Shown: positions 9,549 through 18,889, counted from the stretch's first letter. The stretch: DNA of 64,000 bases from Helicobacter anatolicus (GCF_021300615.1 NZ_JAJTMY010000001.1:480300-544299), one strand, 5' to 3'. Notes: generated from the sequence alone by a model not told the origin. Made by a program: numbers and translations.

Positions 9549-10811
9549 GTGAATTTGCGTATAAGTTTTTGGGTAAAAAATCTACAAGCTTTTTTATTCG
9601 CTTTGTTTTTTTGCTTACCGATTTTAAGTGGAGCTTTTTTACTTTCTTTGGAATATGAAAAAATTTATATTGCTTGCAATAGTATTTTTGCTATTTTTAG
9701 TATTGTAGTGTTTTTAAAGATTCCAAAAAAAATGAGATTTAATTTTGGATTTTTTGTTGGAATCTTGCTATTTTACTGGATAGGATTTAGTTTTTTTTAT
9801 TCCCCTTATCCTTTTTTAATGCCTTTTGTGAGTGTTGGGGTTGCTTTGATTTATGCGGGGATTTTAGGGTTGACTTTATGGGTTGAAAATCTTTTTTTTA
9901 GAGCAATAATGCTTTATTTTCTTGGTTATGTGCATCCTTTTTATTTTGATTGGTTTTTGCCACAATCTTTTTTTGCATATAGTATTTTTGGTGTAGATAA
10001 TTTTAGTTTTTTGTGTATTTTGCTTGCGGGGATTGTTTTGGCAAACTTTACGATAAAAAAATTTTTCTTTGCTGGATTATTGTTGGTTTTAGCAATTTTT
10101 AATACTAATTTTTTTACAGAATATCAAATTCCTTTTAAAATTTCTTTAAGTTCTACAAATATTCCTCAAGATGCGCGTTGGGATAGGGATTTTATCGATT
10201 CTATTATTGCGCAAAATTTTGAAAAAATCTATCAGGCTAAAAAAGAAAAAAAAGAAGTAATTGTATTACCAGAAACAGCTTTTCCAATGGCGTTAAATAT
10301 GCAACCTTATATCCTGGAGGCCTTGAAGAATCTAAGCAAAGATATTGTTATTATTACTGGTGGAATGCGACTGGAAAATCACAAAAGTTATAATAGCACC
10401 TATATTTTTACTGATAATAAAGTAGAGATTATTGACAAAGTTGTATTGGCACCATTTGGTGAGCGTATCCCATTGCCAGATTTTTTAGCAAAATATTTTT
10501 ATAAAATATTTTTTGGTGCACAAGAAGGGTTGGAATCTGCTCAGATTCCCAGAGATTTTATTCTTAAGAATCAAAAATTTAGAAATGCAATTTGCTATGA
10601 GGGAACTTCTTCTCTGCTTTATCAAGGTAATCCAAAATATCTCATTATGATCAGTAACAATGCTTGGTTTTTTCCAAGTATTGAGCCTTATTTTCAGCAA
10701 ATTTTGCTAAAGTATCGCGCAAGAAAACATGGAAGCATAATTTTTCATAGTGCAAATTTTTCTAATTCCATGATTATTTTTCCTACTTTATTTTCAAGGA
10801 TAAAACAATGA
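9549..10811 (+). CDS. lnt: Apolipoprotein N-acyltransferase
   Basis: About 420 residues. Lnt adds the third acyl chain to the N-terminal cysteine of lipoproteins in the inner membrane. Seen: five or six membrane segments in the first 200 residues, then a carbon-nitrogen hydrolase domain with the Glu motif VLPETAFPM, the Lys motif KVVLAPFGERIPLP and the Cys motif NAICYEGTSS, which form the E-K-C triad. It is shorter than E. coli Lnt (512). I favour the GTG at 9549 because GGAG at 9538-9541 is well spaced; a GTG at 9489 in frame is the alternative. It overlaps the following ABC ATPase gene by 4 bases (ATGA), linking lipoprotein maturation and sorting. Confidence 0.88.
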   Translation: MNLRISFWVKNLQAFLFALFFCLPILSGAFLLSLEYEKIYIACNSIFAIFSIVVFLKIPKKMRFNFGFFVGILLFYWIGFSFFYSPYPFLMPFVSVGVALIYAGILGLTLWVENLFFRAIMLYFLGYVHPFYFDWFLPQSFFAYSIFGVDNFSFLCILLAGIVLANFTIKKFFFAGLLLVLAIFNTNFFTEYQIPFKISLSSTNIPQDARWDRDFIDSIIAQNFEKIYQAKKEKKEVIVLPETAFPMALNMQPYILEALKNLSKDIVIITGGMRLENHKSYNSTYIFTDNKVEIIDKVVLAPFGERIPLPDFLAKYFYKIFFGAQEGLESAQIPRDFILKNQKFRNAICYEGTSSLLYQGNPKYLIMISNNAWFFPSIEPYFQQILLKYRARKHGSIIFHSANFSNSMIIFPTLFSRIKQ

Positions 10812-11452
10812 TTTTAACGCTTAAATCTCTTAGACATAGTTTTGAAACTATGCTTTATGATGATGTAAATTTTTCTTTAGATTATGGGCAAAGTTTAGCA
10901 ATTTTAGGAGTAAGTGGTAGCGGAAAATCAACAATTTTAAGTCATCTCTCAACAATGCTAAAACCAGATAATGGTGTGATAGATCTTTTAAATTATCAAG
11001 ATATTTATTCGCTAAGTCAAGAAAAATTGCTTAAAATTAGACGCTATGAAATTGGTATTATTTTTCAATCTCATTATCTTTTTAAGGGATTTAGTGCAAT
11101 GGAAAATTTAAAAATTGGAAATCTCTTAACAAACACACATCTTGAAAAATCTCTTTTAGAATCTTTTGGAATTGATCATATTTTGAAGCAAAATGTAGGT
11201 ACATTAAGTGGAGGACAACAACAAAGAGTATCAATTGCTAGGGTTTTAGGCAAACAGCCAAAAATTATTTTTGCAGATGAACCTACAGGGAATTTGGATC
11301 ATGATACTGCAAAAAATGTTATGTCTGTCATTTTTGAATATGTTAAAAAAACAAATACCGCACTTGTTTTGGCAACACATGATGAAGCATTGGCTAGAGA
11401 GTGTGATTATGTTTATCGTCTCAAGGATAAGAGATTGGTTTTAGAAAAATAA
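10808..11452 (+). CDS. ABC transporter ATP-binding protein (LolD-like)
   Basis: A 214-residue ATPase subunit of the LolD/MacB/FtsE type. Seen: Walker A GVSGSGKST at about residues 34-42, Q-loop region IIFQSHYLFKGFSAMENL, signature LSGGQQQRVSIARVL, Walker B IIFADEPTGNLD and the H-loop ATHD. It is translationally coupled to lnt by an ATGA overlap, which supports a role in releasing mature lipoproteins from the inner membrane (LolD), but no membrane partner is encoded next to it. The assignment rests on family and neighbour. The next gene is convergent. Confidence 0.85.
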   Translation: MILTLKSLRHSFETMLYDDVNFSLDYGQSLAILGVSGSGKSTILSHLSTMLKPDNGVIDLLNYQDIYSLSQEKLLKIRRYEIGIIFQSHYLFKGFSAMENLKIGNLLTNTHLEKSLLESFGIDHILKQNVGTLSGGQQQRVSIARVLGKQPKIIFADEPTGNLDHDTAKNVMSVIFEYVKKTNTALVLATHDEALARECDYVYRLKDKRLVLEK

Positions 11453-11474
11453 AAGCCTAAGTTTTAAATAAAAA

Positions 11475-12359
11475 TCAAAAATACATAATATAGGAAATTT
11501 TAAATTCAGGTTTTTTATTGATATGGAAAGTTTGTCGCAATGTTTGCTCTTGCCAAATATTATCTCCCGGCTTTGTATAGTTATTCCATTCTTCGTGAGA
11601 AAGTTGATAAAATGGTAATTTTACACTAAATTCTATGCGATCTTTTTTTGTAAGATAAAGATGTCCTCCAAGATTGATAAATAAACCATTTCCAGATGCA
11701 TAAAATGGTTTTGTTTGGTTGGAATATAGAGTTTCATTAATCCAGTAAGGACTTTTGAGGAGACTAATTTCTGCTCCAAAACCTGCAAAAACTCCAAGAT
11801 TAAAGAGAAAAGGGAAATCTTCTTTGACATATTTTTTTATAAAATAGCTTATAGGGAGATTTGCAAAAAAATCAAGATTAAGGCTAAAGGTAGTCATCAA
11901 AGCATTGGAAAAAAGAAAATCTTGTTGGGTGCGTGGGCTAAGCATATCAACATTTTTAATTACAGGAGTATTGCTGTTGTTATTTGTAATTGTTTGATAT
12001 TGTTTATCTCTTGCTTCTTCTGTGATGATTTTACTATTACGCTTACCTAGTGATGCTTGAGAGATTTCCATGGTTCCATAAAATCGCATTCCTGAGATTT
12101 TTAGATGGTCAAAGGAAGTTTCATTACCTAGAATAAAGCGTATTCCAACTGAATTTTTTGCAGTTTTGCCTTGATAATTTGCACTAGATTTTCCTCCTAT
12201 ACAAACACTATCGGGGCAAGAATTTATCTCTTTGGTAACAACTTGAGAAAAACTTGTTTTGAGTGTAGTTGGTAAAATAAAACCTATACCCGTAAAAATA
12301 CGGTTTTCTACAGCTTGAAGAGCACATAAATACAAAAGGGATAAAAAAATCTTTTTCAT
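11475..12359 (-). CDS. Predicted outer-membrane beta-barrel protein
   Basis: A 294-residue exported protein not recognised in detail. Seen: an N-terminal signal peptide (MKKIFLSLLYLCALQA, cleavage probably after about residue 16), alternating hydrophobic/polar strands, and a C-terminal aromatic end (FKISYIMYF) typical of outer-membrane barrels. It carries one close Cys pair (CPDSVC near residue 50), a possible disulfide loop. It lies 2 bases downstream of dus on the same strand; H. pylori also has an outer-membrane protein gene beside dus, so this is likely the orthologous family. Pore or adhesin function cannot be told. Confidence 0.75.
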   Translation of the reverse strand: MKKIFLSLLYLCALQAVENRIFTGIGFILPTTLKTSFSQVVTKEINSCPDSVCIGGKSSANYQGKTAKNSVGIRFILGNETSFDHLKISGMRFYGTMEISQASLGKRNSKIITEEARDKQYQTITNNNSNTPVIKNVDMLSPRTQQDFLFSNALMTTFSLNLDFFANLPISYFIKKYVKEDFPFLFNLGVFAGFGAEISLLKSPYWINETLYSNQTKPFYASGNGLFINLGGHLYLTKKDRIEFSVKLPFYQLSHEEWNNYTKPGDNIWQEQTLRQTFHINKKPEFKISYIMYF

Positions 12360-12361
12360 TT

Positions 12362-13345
12362 TTAAGAACTTTTTTTATTAAGTGTTACAAGTTGTGGAAA
12401 ATCTTGTTCAATAAGTGCATTAGTGCTAAAAAAATCTTGGATTCCTTGACGCATGATATTTTTATCAGTAATGCGATTAACCTGATCGCGATATTGTGTA
12501 GCTTCGCTATGCCCTTTTGCATAGGCATGAAGATTTTTTCTAAACATAATAACACCTCTATCTCCATAAAATTTTACCATAGCATCAAAATGTTTTAATA
12601 CCAACTCTTTTTTTACAATAGGAGGGATTTCATTTGTTTTGTTTTTGATTTGCCAAAAAATCCAAGGCGAACTAATTGCAGCTCTTCCGATCATAAGTCC
12701 ATTTGCACCAGTTTCATTGAGTACTTTTTGTGCGACTTGATAGTCTGTAATTTCCCCATTTGCAATTACAGGTATTGATAAAATACTCTTAATTTTTGCA
12801 ATGCTTTCATAATCGATTTTATCTTTTTTGTATCCATCAGTACGAGTTCTTCCGTGTACAACGACATAATCTATATTAGCATCTTTTAGTGCATGCGCAA
12901 TTTCTAAAGGGATTTTTTGATCAAAACCTAAGCGTACTTTAACGCTACTATAGGGTTTGTTGCTTGTTTCCTTGATTGTATTAAGAAGTTTTACAAGTAG
13001 AGGTAGATTCTTTAATAATCCGCTTCCATTGCCATGATTTGCGACTTTTGGTGCAGGGCATCCACAATTAAAATCTATTATATCAATACCATCTACTAAA
13101 TTTAGTTTTTCTATCGCCTGTTTTATAATTTCAATTTTTGAGCCAGAAATTTGCACAGCATAGGGTTTTTCATCAGGAGATTTCTCTATCATTTTAAGTG
13201 TTTTTTCATTGGAATACACAAGTGCATGTGAGCTAATCATCTCGCTTACTGTAATATCAGCACCAAATTGTTTTACCACACTTCTAAAAGGAAGATCTGT
13301 GTAACCAGCAAGTGGAGCTAACATTAAAATATTATTAAAATCCAT
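12362..13345 (-). CDS. dus: tRNA-dihydrouridine synthase
   Basis: A 327-residue FMN enzyme that reduces uridines in the tRNA D-loop. Seen: an N-terminal TIM barrel starting MLAPLAGYTDLPFR, the catalytic-cysteine motif FNCGCPAPKV at about residue 95, VHGRTRTDGYKK, the FMN-phosphate-binding stretch IPVIANGEI and the GANGLMIGRAAISSPWIF motif, then a helical C-terminal domain. It looks closest to DusB. It is the first gene of a two-gene minus-strand unit with the outer-membrane protein gene. Confidence 0.92.
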   Translation of the reverse strand: MDFNNILMLAPLAGYTDLPFRSVVKQFGADITVSEMISSHALVYSNEKTLKMIEKSPDEKPYAVQISGSKIEIIKQAIEKLNLVDGIDIIDFNCGCPAPKVANHGNGSGLLKNLPLLVKLLNTIKETSNKPYSSVKVRLGFDQKIPLEIAHALKDANIDYVVVHGRTRTDGYKKDKIDYESIAKIKSILSIPVIANGEITDYQVAQKVLNETGANGLMIGRAAISSPWIFWQIKNKTNEIPPIVKKELVLKHFDAMVKFYGDRGVIMFRKNLHAYAKGHSEATQYRDQVNRITDKNIMRQGIQDFFSTNALIEQDFPQLVTLNKKSS

Positions 13346-13402
13346 TTTTTTCCTTAATGATTATAAATTATAGTAATTATGGTTTTTTATTTTGATTATA
13401 TC

Positions 13403-14077
13403 CTAATAATCTTTAGATAAAAATTTTTCATAAGCATTTTTTCTAAGGATACAGGCATTGCATTTTCCACAACCATATCCCCAATTATGCAATGTATCGC
13501 GTATTCCTTCATAGCAAGTATGCGTATCTTTTAAGATGATTTCTAAGATTCCCAACTCTTGCGCTAGGGCAAATTCCTGTGCTTTCGTCATTTTAATAAA
13601 TGGTGTGTGGATTTGTATTTGAGTTTGTGCGCCAAGATTGAGAGATTTTTCTATGGCTTGTATAAAATCAAGACGACAATCAGGATATCCACTATAATCT
13701 TCTTCTGATACGCCTATTGCAAGGTGGTTTGCATGAATTTTTTGTGCTAGAGAATGCGCGATTGTAAGAAACATTGCATTACGATTTGGCACAAATGATG
13801 CAGGGAGATTATGATGGGTTTTGTGGGCATCATTGACATTTGAAATAGTATTTGAAAATAATGCAGAATCGCAAATTGAATTAAAAAAATCAAGATGAAT
13901 AATTTGAAAATCCAGATTTAATTTTTTAGCAATAATCTTGGCTTGTTCTAGTTCAATTTGATGTTTTTGATGGTAAAAAAAACCTAATAAGGACACAGAA
14001 TCAAAATTTTTTTTTGCCCATTGTGCTAATGTTGTGCTATCTTGCCCACCACTAAAAATTACAAGGCATTTTTCCAT
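13403..14077 (-). CDS. queC: 7-cyano-7-deazaguanine synthase
   Basis: A 224-residue ATP pyrophosphatase-fold enzyme that converts 7-carboxy-7-deazaguanine to preQ0 in queuosine synthesis. Seen: PP-loop motif FSGGQDSTT at the N-terminus, the SEEDYSGYPDCR motif, and the zinc-binding cysteines near the C-terminus (CYEGIRD...GCGKCNACILR). The ATG at 14077 is preferred because AAGGA lies 6 bases upstream; an ATG two codons earlier is too close to that site. It is divergent from cca with about 70 bases between starts, as in H. pylori. Confidence 0.93.
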   Translation of the reverse strand: MEKCLVIFSGGQDSTTLAQWAKKNFDSVSLLGFFYHQKHQIELEQAKIIAKKLNLDFQIIHLDFFNSICDSALFSNTISNVNDAHKTHHNLPASFVPNRNAMFLTIAHSLAQKIHANHLAIGVSEEDYSGYPDCRLDFIQAIEKSLNLGAQTQIQIHTPFIKMTKAQEFALAQELGILEIILKDTHTCYEGIRDTLHNWGYGCGKCNACILRKNAYEKFLSKDY

Positions 14078-14145
14078 AATCATCCTTTTTTCTCAAAAAA
14101 AATTTCTGATATAATACAAAAAAACAGGGGTTTTTCAAAAATATT

Positions 14146-15297
14146 ATGCAGCTACAAGAAAGATTCCAAAATCTTCCTCAAGCAATTTTTCAAATTTTTG
14201 ATATTTTAAGAGGGTATGAAATTTACCTTATTGGTGGATGTGTAAGGGATTTGTTGCTTGGAAATATTCCTAAGGATTATGACTTTACAACTAGTGCCAC
14301 ACCACAAGAAATGTTACAAGTTTTTACTTCCTATGGTATAAAAACTTTAGATGTAGGGATTAGGTTTGGCACTATCGGAGTTGTTTTAGAAAAACAGGTT
14401 TTTGAGATTACAACTTTTAGAAAGGAAGGGGGATATAAGGACTTTAGGCGACCAAATTTTATTCTTTTTTCTAAGACCTTAAAAGAAGATGTTTTGCGTA
14501 GAGATTTTAGCATTAATGCTTTGGCATGGCATCCGGATTTTGGAATTATTGATCATGTTGGAGGGCGATTTGATTTAAAAAATAAAATTTTACGCACTAT
14601 TGGGGTGCCAGATGAGAGATTTGGTGAAGATTCTTTGCGAATCTTGAGAGGAGTGGGATTTTGTGCTCGTTTTGGTTTAGAAGTAGAAGAGAAAACTAAA
14701 GAATCAATGTTAAAAAATGCGCCACTTTTACATCATATTTCTAAAGAAAGAATCCAGAATGAATGGGAAAAGATTTTAGGGGCTAGAGAGCCTATTTTTG
14801 CATTAAAAGAATTTGTGCAGATTTTTGAAATTTATTTTGGAGAAGAAATGGATTTTGATGTAAAATTGCCTCAAAATCCTTTGCATCGTGCCGCAATCCT
14901 TTTAGAAGATGGAAAAAAATTAGAAAAATTAAGCTATAGTAAAAAAGATAAATCTCAGATTTTGCAGTTTATGCAGTGGCAAAAAAAAGAGTTATTTACA
15001 GATAAGATTGCGATAAAAAAAATGCTTGCAAATTATCAGATTGAATGGATTAAGGTTTTTTTGGAGTCAGATTTACAAAAAAGCTATTATTTTAATGAGA
15101 TTTTTAAAAATAATGAAGTATTTTCTTTGGGGCAATTAGAGATTGATGGCAAAGATGTTTTGGTTTTTCCTAATCATAAGCGCAAGGAGATTTTACAAAA
15201 AATTTTATTTTTAGTGATTGAGGGGAGGTTAAAAAATATACGCAAAGATTTATTGTGTTATTTGCAAGAAAATAAAGAAGAATTGCAAGAAAATTAA
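14146..15297 (+). CDS. cca: CCA tRNA nucleotidyltransferase / poly(A) polymerase family
   Basis: A 383-residue class II nucleotidyltransferase. Seen: the motif LIGGCVRDLLLGNIPKDYDFTT near residues 29-50 with the two metal-binding Asp residues, the RFGTIGVV and RRDFSINALAWHP motifs, and the RNA/nucleotide-binding helix EDSLRILRGVGFCARFG. It adds or repairs the 3' CCA end of tRNAs; both tRNA genes in this window nevertheless encode CCA. It could be split-function (A- or CC-adding), which cannot be told here. It stands alone, divergent from queC and convergent with an outer-membrane protein gene. Confidence 0.9.
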   Translation: MQLQERFQNLPQAIFQIFDILRGYEIYLIGGCVRDLLLGNIPKDYDFTTSATPQEMLQVFTSYGIKTLDVGIRFGTIGVVLEKQVFEITTFRKEGGYKDFRRPNFILFSKTLKEDVLRRDFSINALAWHPDFGIIDHVGGRFDLKNKILRTIGVPDERFGEDSLRILRGVGFCARFGLEVEEKTKESMLKNAPLLHHISKERIQNEWEKILGAREPIFALKEFVQIFEIYFGEEMDFDVKLPQNPLHRAAILLEDGKKLEKLSYSKKDKSQILQFMQWQKKELFTDKIAIKKMLANYQIEWIKVFLESDLQKSYYFNEIFKNNEVFSLGQLEIDGKDVLVFPNHKRKEILQKILFLVIEGRLKNIRKDLLCYLQENKEELQEN

Positions 15298-15339
15298 TAA
15301 TCTTTGTGTTTTTAGTGAAGGGGAATAATGGTATTGTAA

Positions 15340-16017
15340 TTAAAAAATTTTTGTATAAAATGCTATTCCAATTTTTATAGATCCAAAATGTGCATGATCA
15401 AAGGCGTTAAGATAGGCAATATCCAGACTAACCGAATCTTTGTAGATTAAAAATGAGGCACCAACTTGATAAAATGAAGAATCTAAAGAAACTTTTTCTT
15501 GACTAGCAAGACTAAATTCTCCTACAAGCCATATTTTTTCGGTGAGATTACCACTAATACTTCCGCTAAAGGTAAAAAATTGTTCTTGAAAATTTTGATT
15601 GCTTGCAATTCCTAGATTTAATGTGGTGCGTAGTTTTTCATCAAGCCAATTAAAACTAATAGGAATATAAGCGTAAAGATTGTTTTGAAAAATTTTATTT
15701 TTACTGATACCATCACCTAAGATCATACCTATATTAAAAAAACGATCTTTGGTGGTATAGAAAGATTGTTCAAGTTCAATAAATGCTTGATTCTCAATAC
15801 TTTGGCTAGAAGTGTTGCTAGCAATTTGCAAAGAAGTGCTCGGAGAGATGACGCAGTCTGTATAGAATCCTAAATTTTGAGATGTATAAGCTGTGTGCAA
15901 CCAAAAGTCAAATTCACATTTACCTCGCTCTTCAGTGAAAGTATCTCCAACAATACTCCATCCTGCTGCATAGATATAAGTGATTCCAAATATTATACCT
16001 ACAAAAAATCTTAACAT
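15340..16017 (-). CDS. Predicted outer-membrane beta-barrel protein
   Basis: A 225-residue exported protein of unknown function. Seen: a signal peptide (MLRFFVGIIFGITYIYAAG), many amphipathic strands rich in Ser, Asn and aromatics, and a C-terminal phenylalanine (IGIAFYTKIF) as expected for barrel insertion. Two Cys residues (in GKCEFDF and YTDCVIS) may form a disulfide. The size fits an 8- to 10-strand barrel. It is a single gene between convergent cca and a divergent UPF0306 gene. I cannot link it to a named Helicobacter outer-membrane family. Confidence 0.7.
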   Translation of the reverse strand: MLRFFVGIIFGITYIYAAGWSIVGDTFTEERGKCEFDFWLHTAYTSQNLGFYTDCVISPSTSLQIASNTSSQSIENQAFIELEQSFYTTKDRFFNIGMILGDGISKNKIFQNNLYAYIPISFNWLDEKLRTTLNLGIASNQNFQEQFFTFSGSISGNLTEKIWLVGEFSLASQEKVSLDSSFYQVGASFLIYKDSVSLDIAYLNAFDHAHFGSIKIGIAFYTKIF

Positions 16018-16163
16018 TTCTAGCTCTTTTGTATAAAATAATTGTGTATTGTATCACAAACTAATAGTGCGCAGTTGGCTTTGTTGGTGAAAAAATAAAG
16101 ATTGTATAAAATTGTTTTTTATCCTTGATTTTTGTAGAATATAAAAAATAATGTGGGAATTTT

Positions 16164-16589
16164 ATGGATAAAAGAATAAAGGATTTTATTGCGTCATCTC
16201 ATATTTTTTCCTTAGGGATACGAGATGAAGATGGTGGCGTTTATACGGCTAATTGTTTTTATATTTTTGAGGAAGAAGAGGAGGTTTTGATTTTTAAAAG
16301 TGATGAAAAAAGCAGACATATAGAGCTTGCAAAAAAAAATCCACAAGTTGCTATTAGTATTTTTGAAAATACAAAAAATTTGCAAGAGATTAAAGGGGTG
16401 CAGATCAAAGCATTTTTCAAAGAATCTGAAAAGATGCATCAACAAAGTTATTACAAAGTTTATCCTTTTGCACGGATGATTTCTGGTAAAATTTATATTC
16501 TTAAGTTAATGTGGGTAAAATATACAGACAATAAATTATTATTGCCAAGAAAAATCGAATATCATAGACTAGGGAGTAAAAATGTTTAA
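16164..16589 (+). CDS. UPF0306 / pyridoxamine-phosphate-oxidase-like protein
   Basis: A 141-residue protein of the split-barrel FMN-binding (PNPOx-like) fold, closest to the E. coli YhbP (UPF0306) group. Seen: TANCFYIFEEEEEVLIFKSDEKSRHIE, GVQIKAFF and YPFARMISGKIYILKLMWVKYTDN, which line up with YhbP as I recall it. Length is normal for that group. Substrate and function are unknown. It overlaps the next small gene by 8 bases, so the two are probably co-expressed. Confidence 0.8.
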   Translation: MDKRIKDFIASSHIFSLGIRDEDGGVYTANCFYIFEEEEEVLIFKSDEKSRHIELAKKNPQVAISIFENTKNLQEIKGVQIKAFFKESEKMHQQSYYKVYPFARMISGKIYILKLMWVKYTDNKLLLPRKIEYHRLGSKNV

Positions 16590-16791
16590 AGATAGTAATG
16601 GGGTAGAATTGCAAATGGGAGATAGTGTGCAAATTATCAAGGATTTAAAATTAAAGGGTTCGTCTAGTACGCTAAAAAGAGGAGTTATTGTAAAGAACAT
16701 TCGTCTTACCGATAAAGAGGGTGAAATTGAAGGAAAAGTTGATAAACATGGCGTTATTGTGCTAAAAACTTCTTTTCTTAAAAAGGTATAA
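16582..16791 (+). CDS. PhnA/YjdM C-terminal domain protein
   Basis: A 69-residue protein matching the conserved C-terminal domain of PhnA/YjdM: DSNGVELQMGDSVQIIKDLKLKGSS, LKRGVIVKNIRL and VLKTSFLKKV. The usual family member is about 110 residues with an N-terminal zinc ribbon; that ribbon is missing here. Despite the old name, PhnA is not clearly needed for phosphonate use, so no function is assigned. It is coupled by overlap to the UPF0306 gene and followed by a strong hairpin. Confidence 0.82.
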   Translation: MFKDSNGVELQMGDSVQIIKDLKLKGSSSTLKRGVIVKNIRLTDKEGEIEGKVDKHGVIVLKTSFLKKV

Positions 16792-16814
16792 ATAAAAACT
16801 GAAGAGGAGAGGGT

Positions 16815-16838
16815 GCTATAAGGGGATTCCCTTATAGC
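16815..16838. terminator. Hairpin between convergent phnA-like and ahpC genes
   Basis: GCTATAAGGG (16815-16824) and CCCTTATAGC (16829-16838) form a perfect 10-bp stem with loop GATT, extendable by one T-A pair. It lies between two convergent stops (16791 and 16847). The T-rich flank is weak on both sides, so it may stop transcription from either gene with modest efficiency. Confidence 0.6.
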
Positions 16839-16846
16839 AATTAGCA

Positions 16847-17443
16847 TTATAGTTTGCTGTGATTTTCTTTTAAATATTCTGCAACACCTTCAGCAGTTGC
16901 TTTCATACCTTTTTGACCTTTTCTCCATCCAGCAGGACAAACTTCACCATTTTCTTCAAAGAAAAGTAGAGCATCACACATTCTTAGCATTTCATCCATT
17001 TCTCTACCAAGTGGTAAATCATTGATTACTGCATGGCGAACAATTTGATTTCTATCAATTAAGAAAGAACCTCTTAAAGCTACTGCACTATTAAATAATA
17101 CATCATAGTCTCTTGAGATTTGCTTAGTAATATCTGCTACCATTGGGAAGCTTACTTTACCAATACCACCATTTTCTACTGGAGTATTTTTCCATGCAAA
17201 ATGCACTTGCTCAGAATCAATAGATACACCAATTACATTAAATCCCTTTGCTTCAAATTCTTTTACTCTGTGATCCATTGCAAGAATTTCAGATGGGCAT
17301 ACAAAAGTAAAATCTTTTGGCCAAAAGAAAAGAACAGCACCATTCTTGCCTAAATTTTTTGACAACTCGAAATTTTCTACAATTTCATTATTTGCTAATA
17401 CTGCTGGCGCGATAAAATCAGGCGCTTTTTTTGTTACTAACAT
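16847..17443 (-). CDS. ahpC: Alkyl hydroperoxide reductase / 2-Cys peroxiredoxin
   Basis: A 198-residue typical 2-Cys peroxiredoxin (AhpC/TsaA) that reduces H2O2, organic peroxides and peroxynitrite in the cytoplasm, in Helicobacter usually with thioredoxin. Seen: peroxidatic Cys in DFTFVCPSE at about residue 49, the GVSIDSEQVHFAWKN stretch, and resolving Cys in GEVCPAGW at about residue 169. An AAGGGG ribosome site precedes the ATG. A near-perfect Fur-type box lies 28-49 bases upstream, so regulation by Fur or PerR is likely. It is a single gene. Confidence 0.96.
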   Translation of the reverse strand: MLVTKKAPDFIAPAVLANNEIVENFELSKNLGKNGAVLFFWPKDFTFVCPSEILAMDHRVKEFEAKGFNVIGVSIDSEQVHFAWKNTPVENGGIGKVSFPMVADITKQISRDYDVLFNSAVALRGSFLIDRNQIVRHAVINDLPLGREMDEMLRMCDALLFFEENGEVCPAGWRKGQKGMKATAEGVAEYLKENHSKL

Positions 17444-17470
17444 AGTTTCCCCTTATTAAAAAAAGTTAAT

Positions 17471-17492
17471 GATAACGATAAAAATTATCGTT
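17471..17492. promoter_or_regulatory. Fur/PerR-family operator upstream of ahpC
   Basis: Bases 17471-17489 (GATAACGATAAAAATTATC) match the classical 19-bp Fur consensus GATAATGATAATCATTATC at 16 of 19 positions by my count. A perfect inverted repeat AACGATAA-AAA-TTATCGTT covers 17474-17492. It overlaps a possible -10 (TATCAT on the minus strand, 17474-17469). Either Fur or PerR could bind; the sequence does not decide. Confidence 0.7.
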
Positions 17493-17734
17493 TGAATTAT
17501 AATTTTTAAAAAGTTAATTATGGGTTAATGAGAAAAAAACCTTATGGTTTTTAATTGTTTTGATAGGAAAATTTTAAAGTATCATTAATCGTTTTTTTAA
17601 TTAATTTTGTCATATGTTTAAGGTATAGATTCGAACTAAAATTATAAAAATACAATATGAGTTTGAAAATATATTCTATTTGCTAAAGTAGTGTTATTAT
17701 TCCACAGAAAAACTAAAAAATACAAGGTGAGTTT

Positions 17735-18889
17735 ATGAAAAATAATTTTTTATTTACATCAGAATCTGTAACAGAAGGACATCCGGATAAAATGGCTGAT
17801 CAAATTAGTGATACGGTATTAGATTATATTATAGAAAGAGATCCTAAGGCACGTGTAGCATGTGAGACTTTAGTGTCTAATGGATTTTGTATTGTAGCAG
17901 GTGAGTTAAAAACTACAACTTATGTGCCTATTCAAGATGTAGTAAGAGAAGTGGTAAAAGATATTGGTTATGTCAATGCAGATTATGGTTTTGATTATAA
18001 AAGTGCGGCTGTATTAAATGGGATAGGGGAGCAAAGTCCAGATATTAATCAAGGTGTGGATCGAGCAGATGGAGAGATTGGCGCTGGAGATCAAGGGTTG
18101 ATGTTTGGTTATGCATGTAAAGAAACAGATGTTTTAATGCCATTGCCTTTATGGCTTTCTCATCAAATCACTTCAAATCTTGCTTTAAAAAGAAAGGATG
18201 GAACTTTACCTTTTTTGCGTCCAGATGGCAAGGCTCAAGTTACGGTGCGTTATGAAAATAATAAACCAGTAGCAATTGATACGATTGTTATTTCAACGCA
18301 ACATAATCCAGAAGTTAGTCAGCAAGTGATTAAGGAATCTGTGATTGAAGAAGTAGTACAAAAAATATTGCCAAAACAATATTTGCATAGCAATATTAAA
18401 TATCATATTAACCCAACAGGAAATTTTGTTATTGGTGGTCCACAAGGCGATGCTGGACTTACAGGTAGAAAAATCATTGTGGATACATATGGTGGAAGTT
18501 GTCCGCATGGTGGAGGTGCATTTAGCGGAAAAGATCCTAGTAAGGTAGATAGGAGTGCGGCTTATGCGGCAAGATATGTGGCAAAAAATTTAGTTGCAAG
18601 TGGGGTTTGTGAAAAAGCAAGCGTGCAACTTGCATATGCAATTGGAGTTGTTGAACCTGTTTCAATTTTTGTGGATACGCATGGGACTTCATCCTATGAT
18701 TCTAAGAAGATTGAGACTTGCGTGCGAGAGATTTTTAAACTTACGCCAAAAGGAATTATCGAAAGCTTAGATCTTTTAAAACCAATTTATAGAAAAACAT
18801 CAAATTATGGGCATTTTGGTCGAGAATTACCAGAATTTGGTTGGGAGAAAATTGATAAGGTTGCAGCAATTAGAGATTTTTTAAAATAA
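17735..18889 (+). CDS. metK: S-adenosylmethionine synthetase
   Basis: A 384-residue MAT enzyme that makes S-adenosylmethionine from methionine and ATP. Seen: [20 protein letters not shown] at the N-terminus, [16 protein letters not shown], and the glycine-rich [21 protein letters not shown] loop, plus [19 protein letters not shown]. Length is normal. An AAGGTGAG ribosome site precedes the ATG. About 290 bases separate it from ahpC; the region is AT-rich and I see no SAM-riboswitch-like fold. SAM is the cofactor of the HsdM methylase later in the window. Confidence 0.97.
   Translation: MKNNFLFTSESVTEGHPDKMADQISDTVLDYIIERDPKARVACETLVSNGFCIVAGELKTTTYVPIQDVVREVVKDIGYVNADYGFDYKSAAVLNGIGEQSPDINQGVDRADGEIGAGDQGLMFGYACKETDVLMPLPLWLSHQITSNLALKRKDGTLPFLRPDGKAQVTVRYENNKPVAIDTIVISTQHNPEVSQQVIKESVIEEVVQKILPKQYLHSNIKYHINPTGNFVIGGPQGDAGLTGRKIIVDTYGGSCPHGGGAFSGKDPSKVDRSAAYAARYVAKNLVASGVCEKASVQLAYAIGVVEPVSIFVDTHGTSSYDSKKIETCVREIFKLTPKGIIESLDLLKPIYRKTSNYGHFGRELPEFGWEKIDKVAAIRDFLK

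Noticed and set aside
17444..17734. Possible SAM riboswitch or small RNA upstream of metK
   Set aside because: I see no conserved fold or terminator-antiterminator pair; the region is A/T-rich with the ahpC operator on one side.
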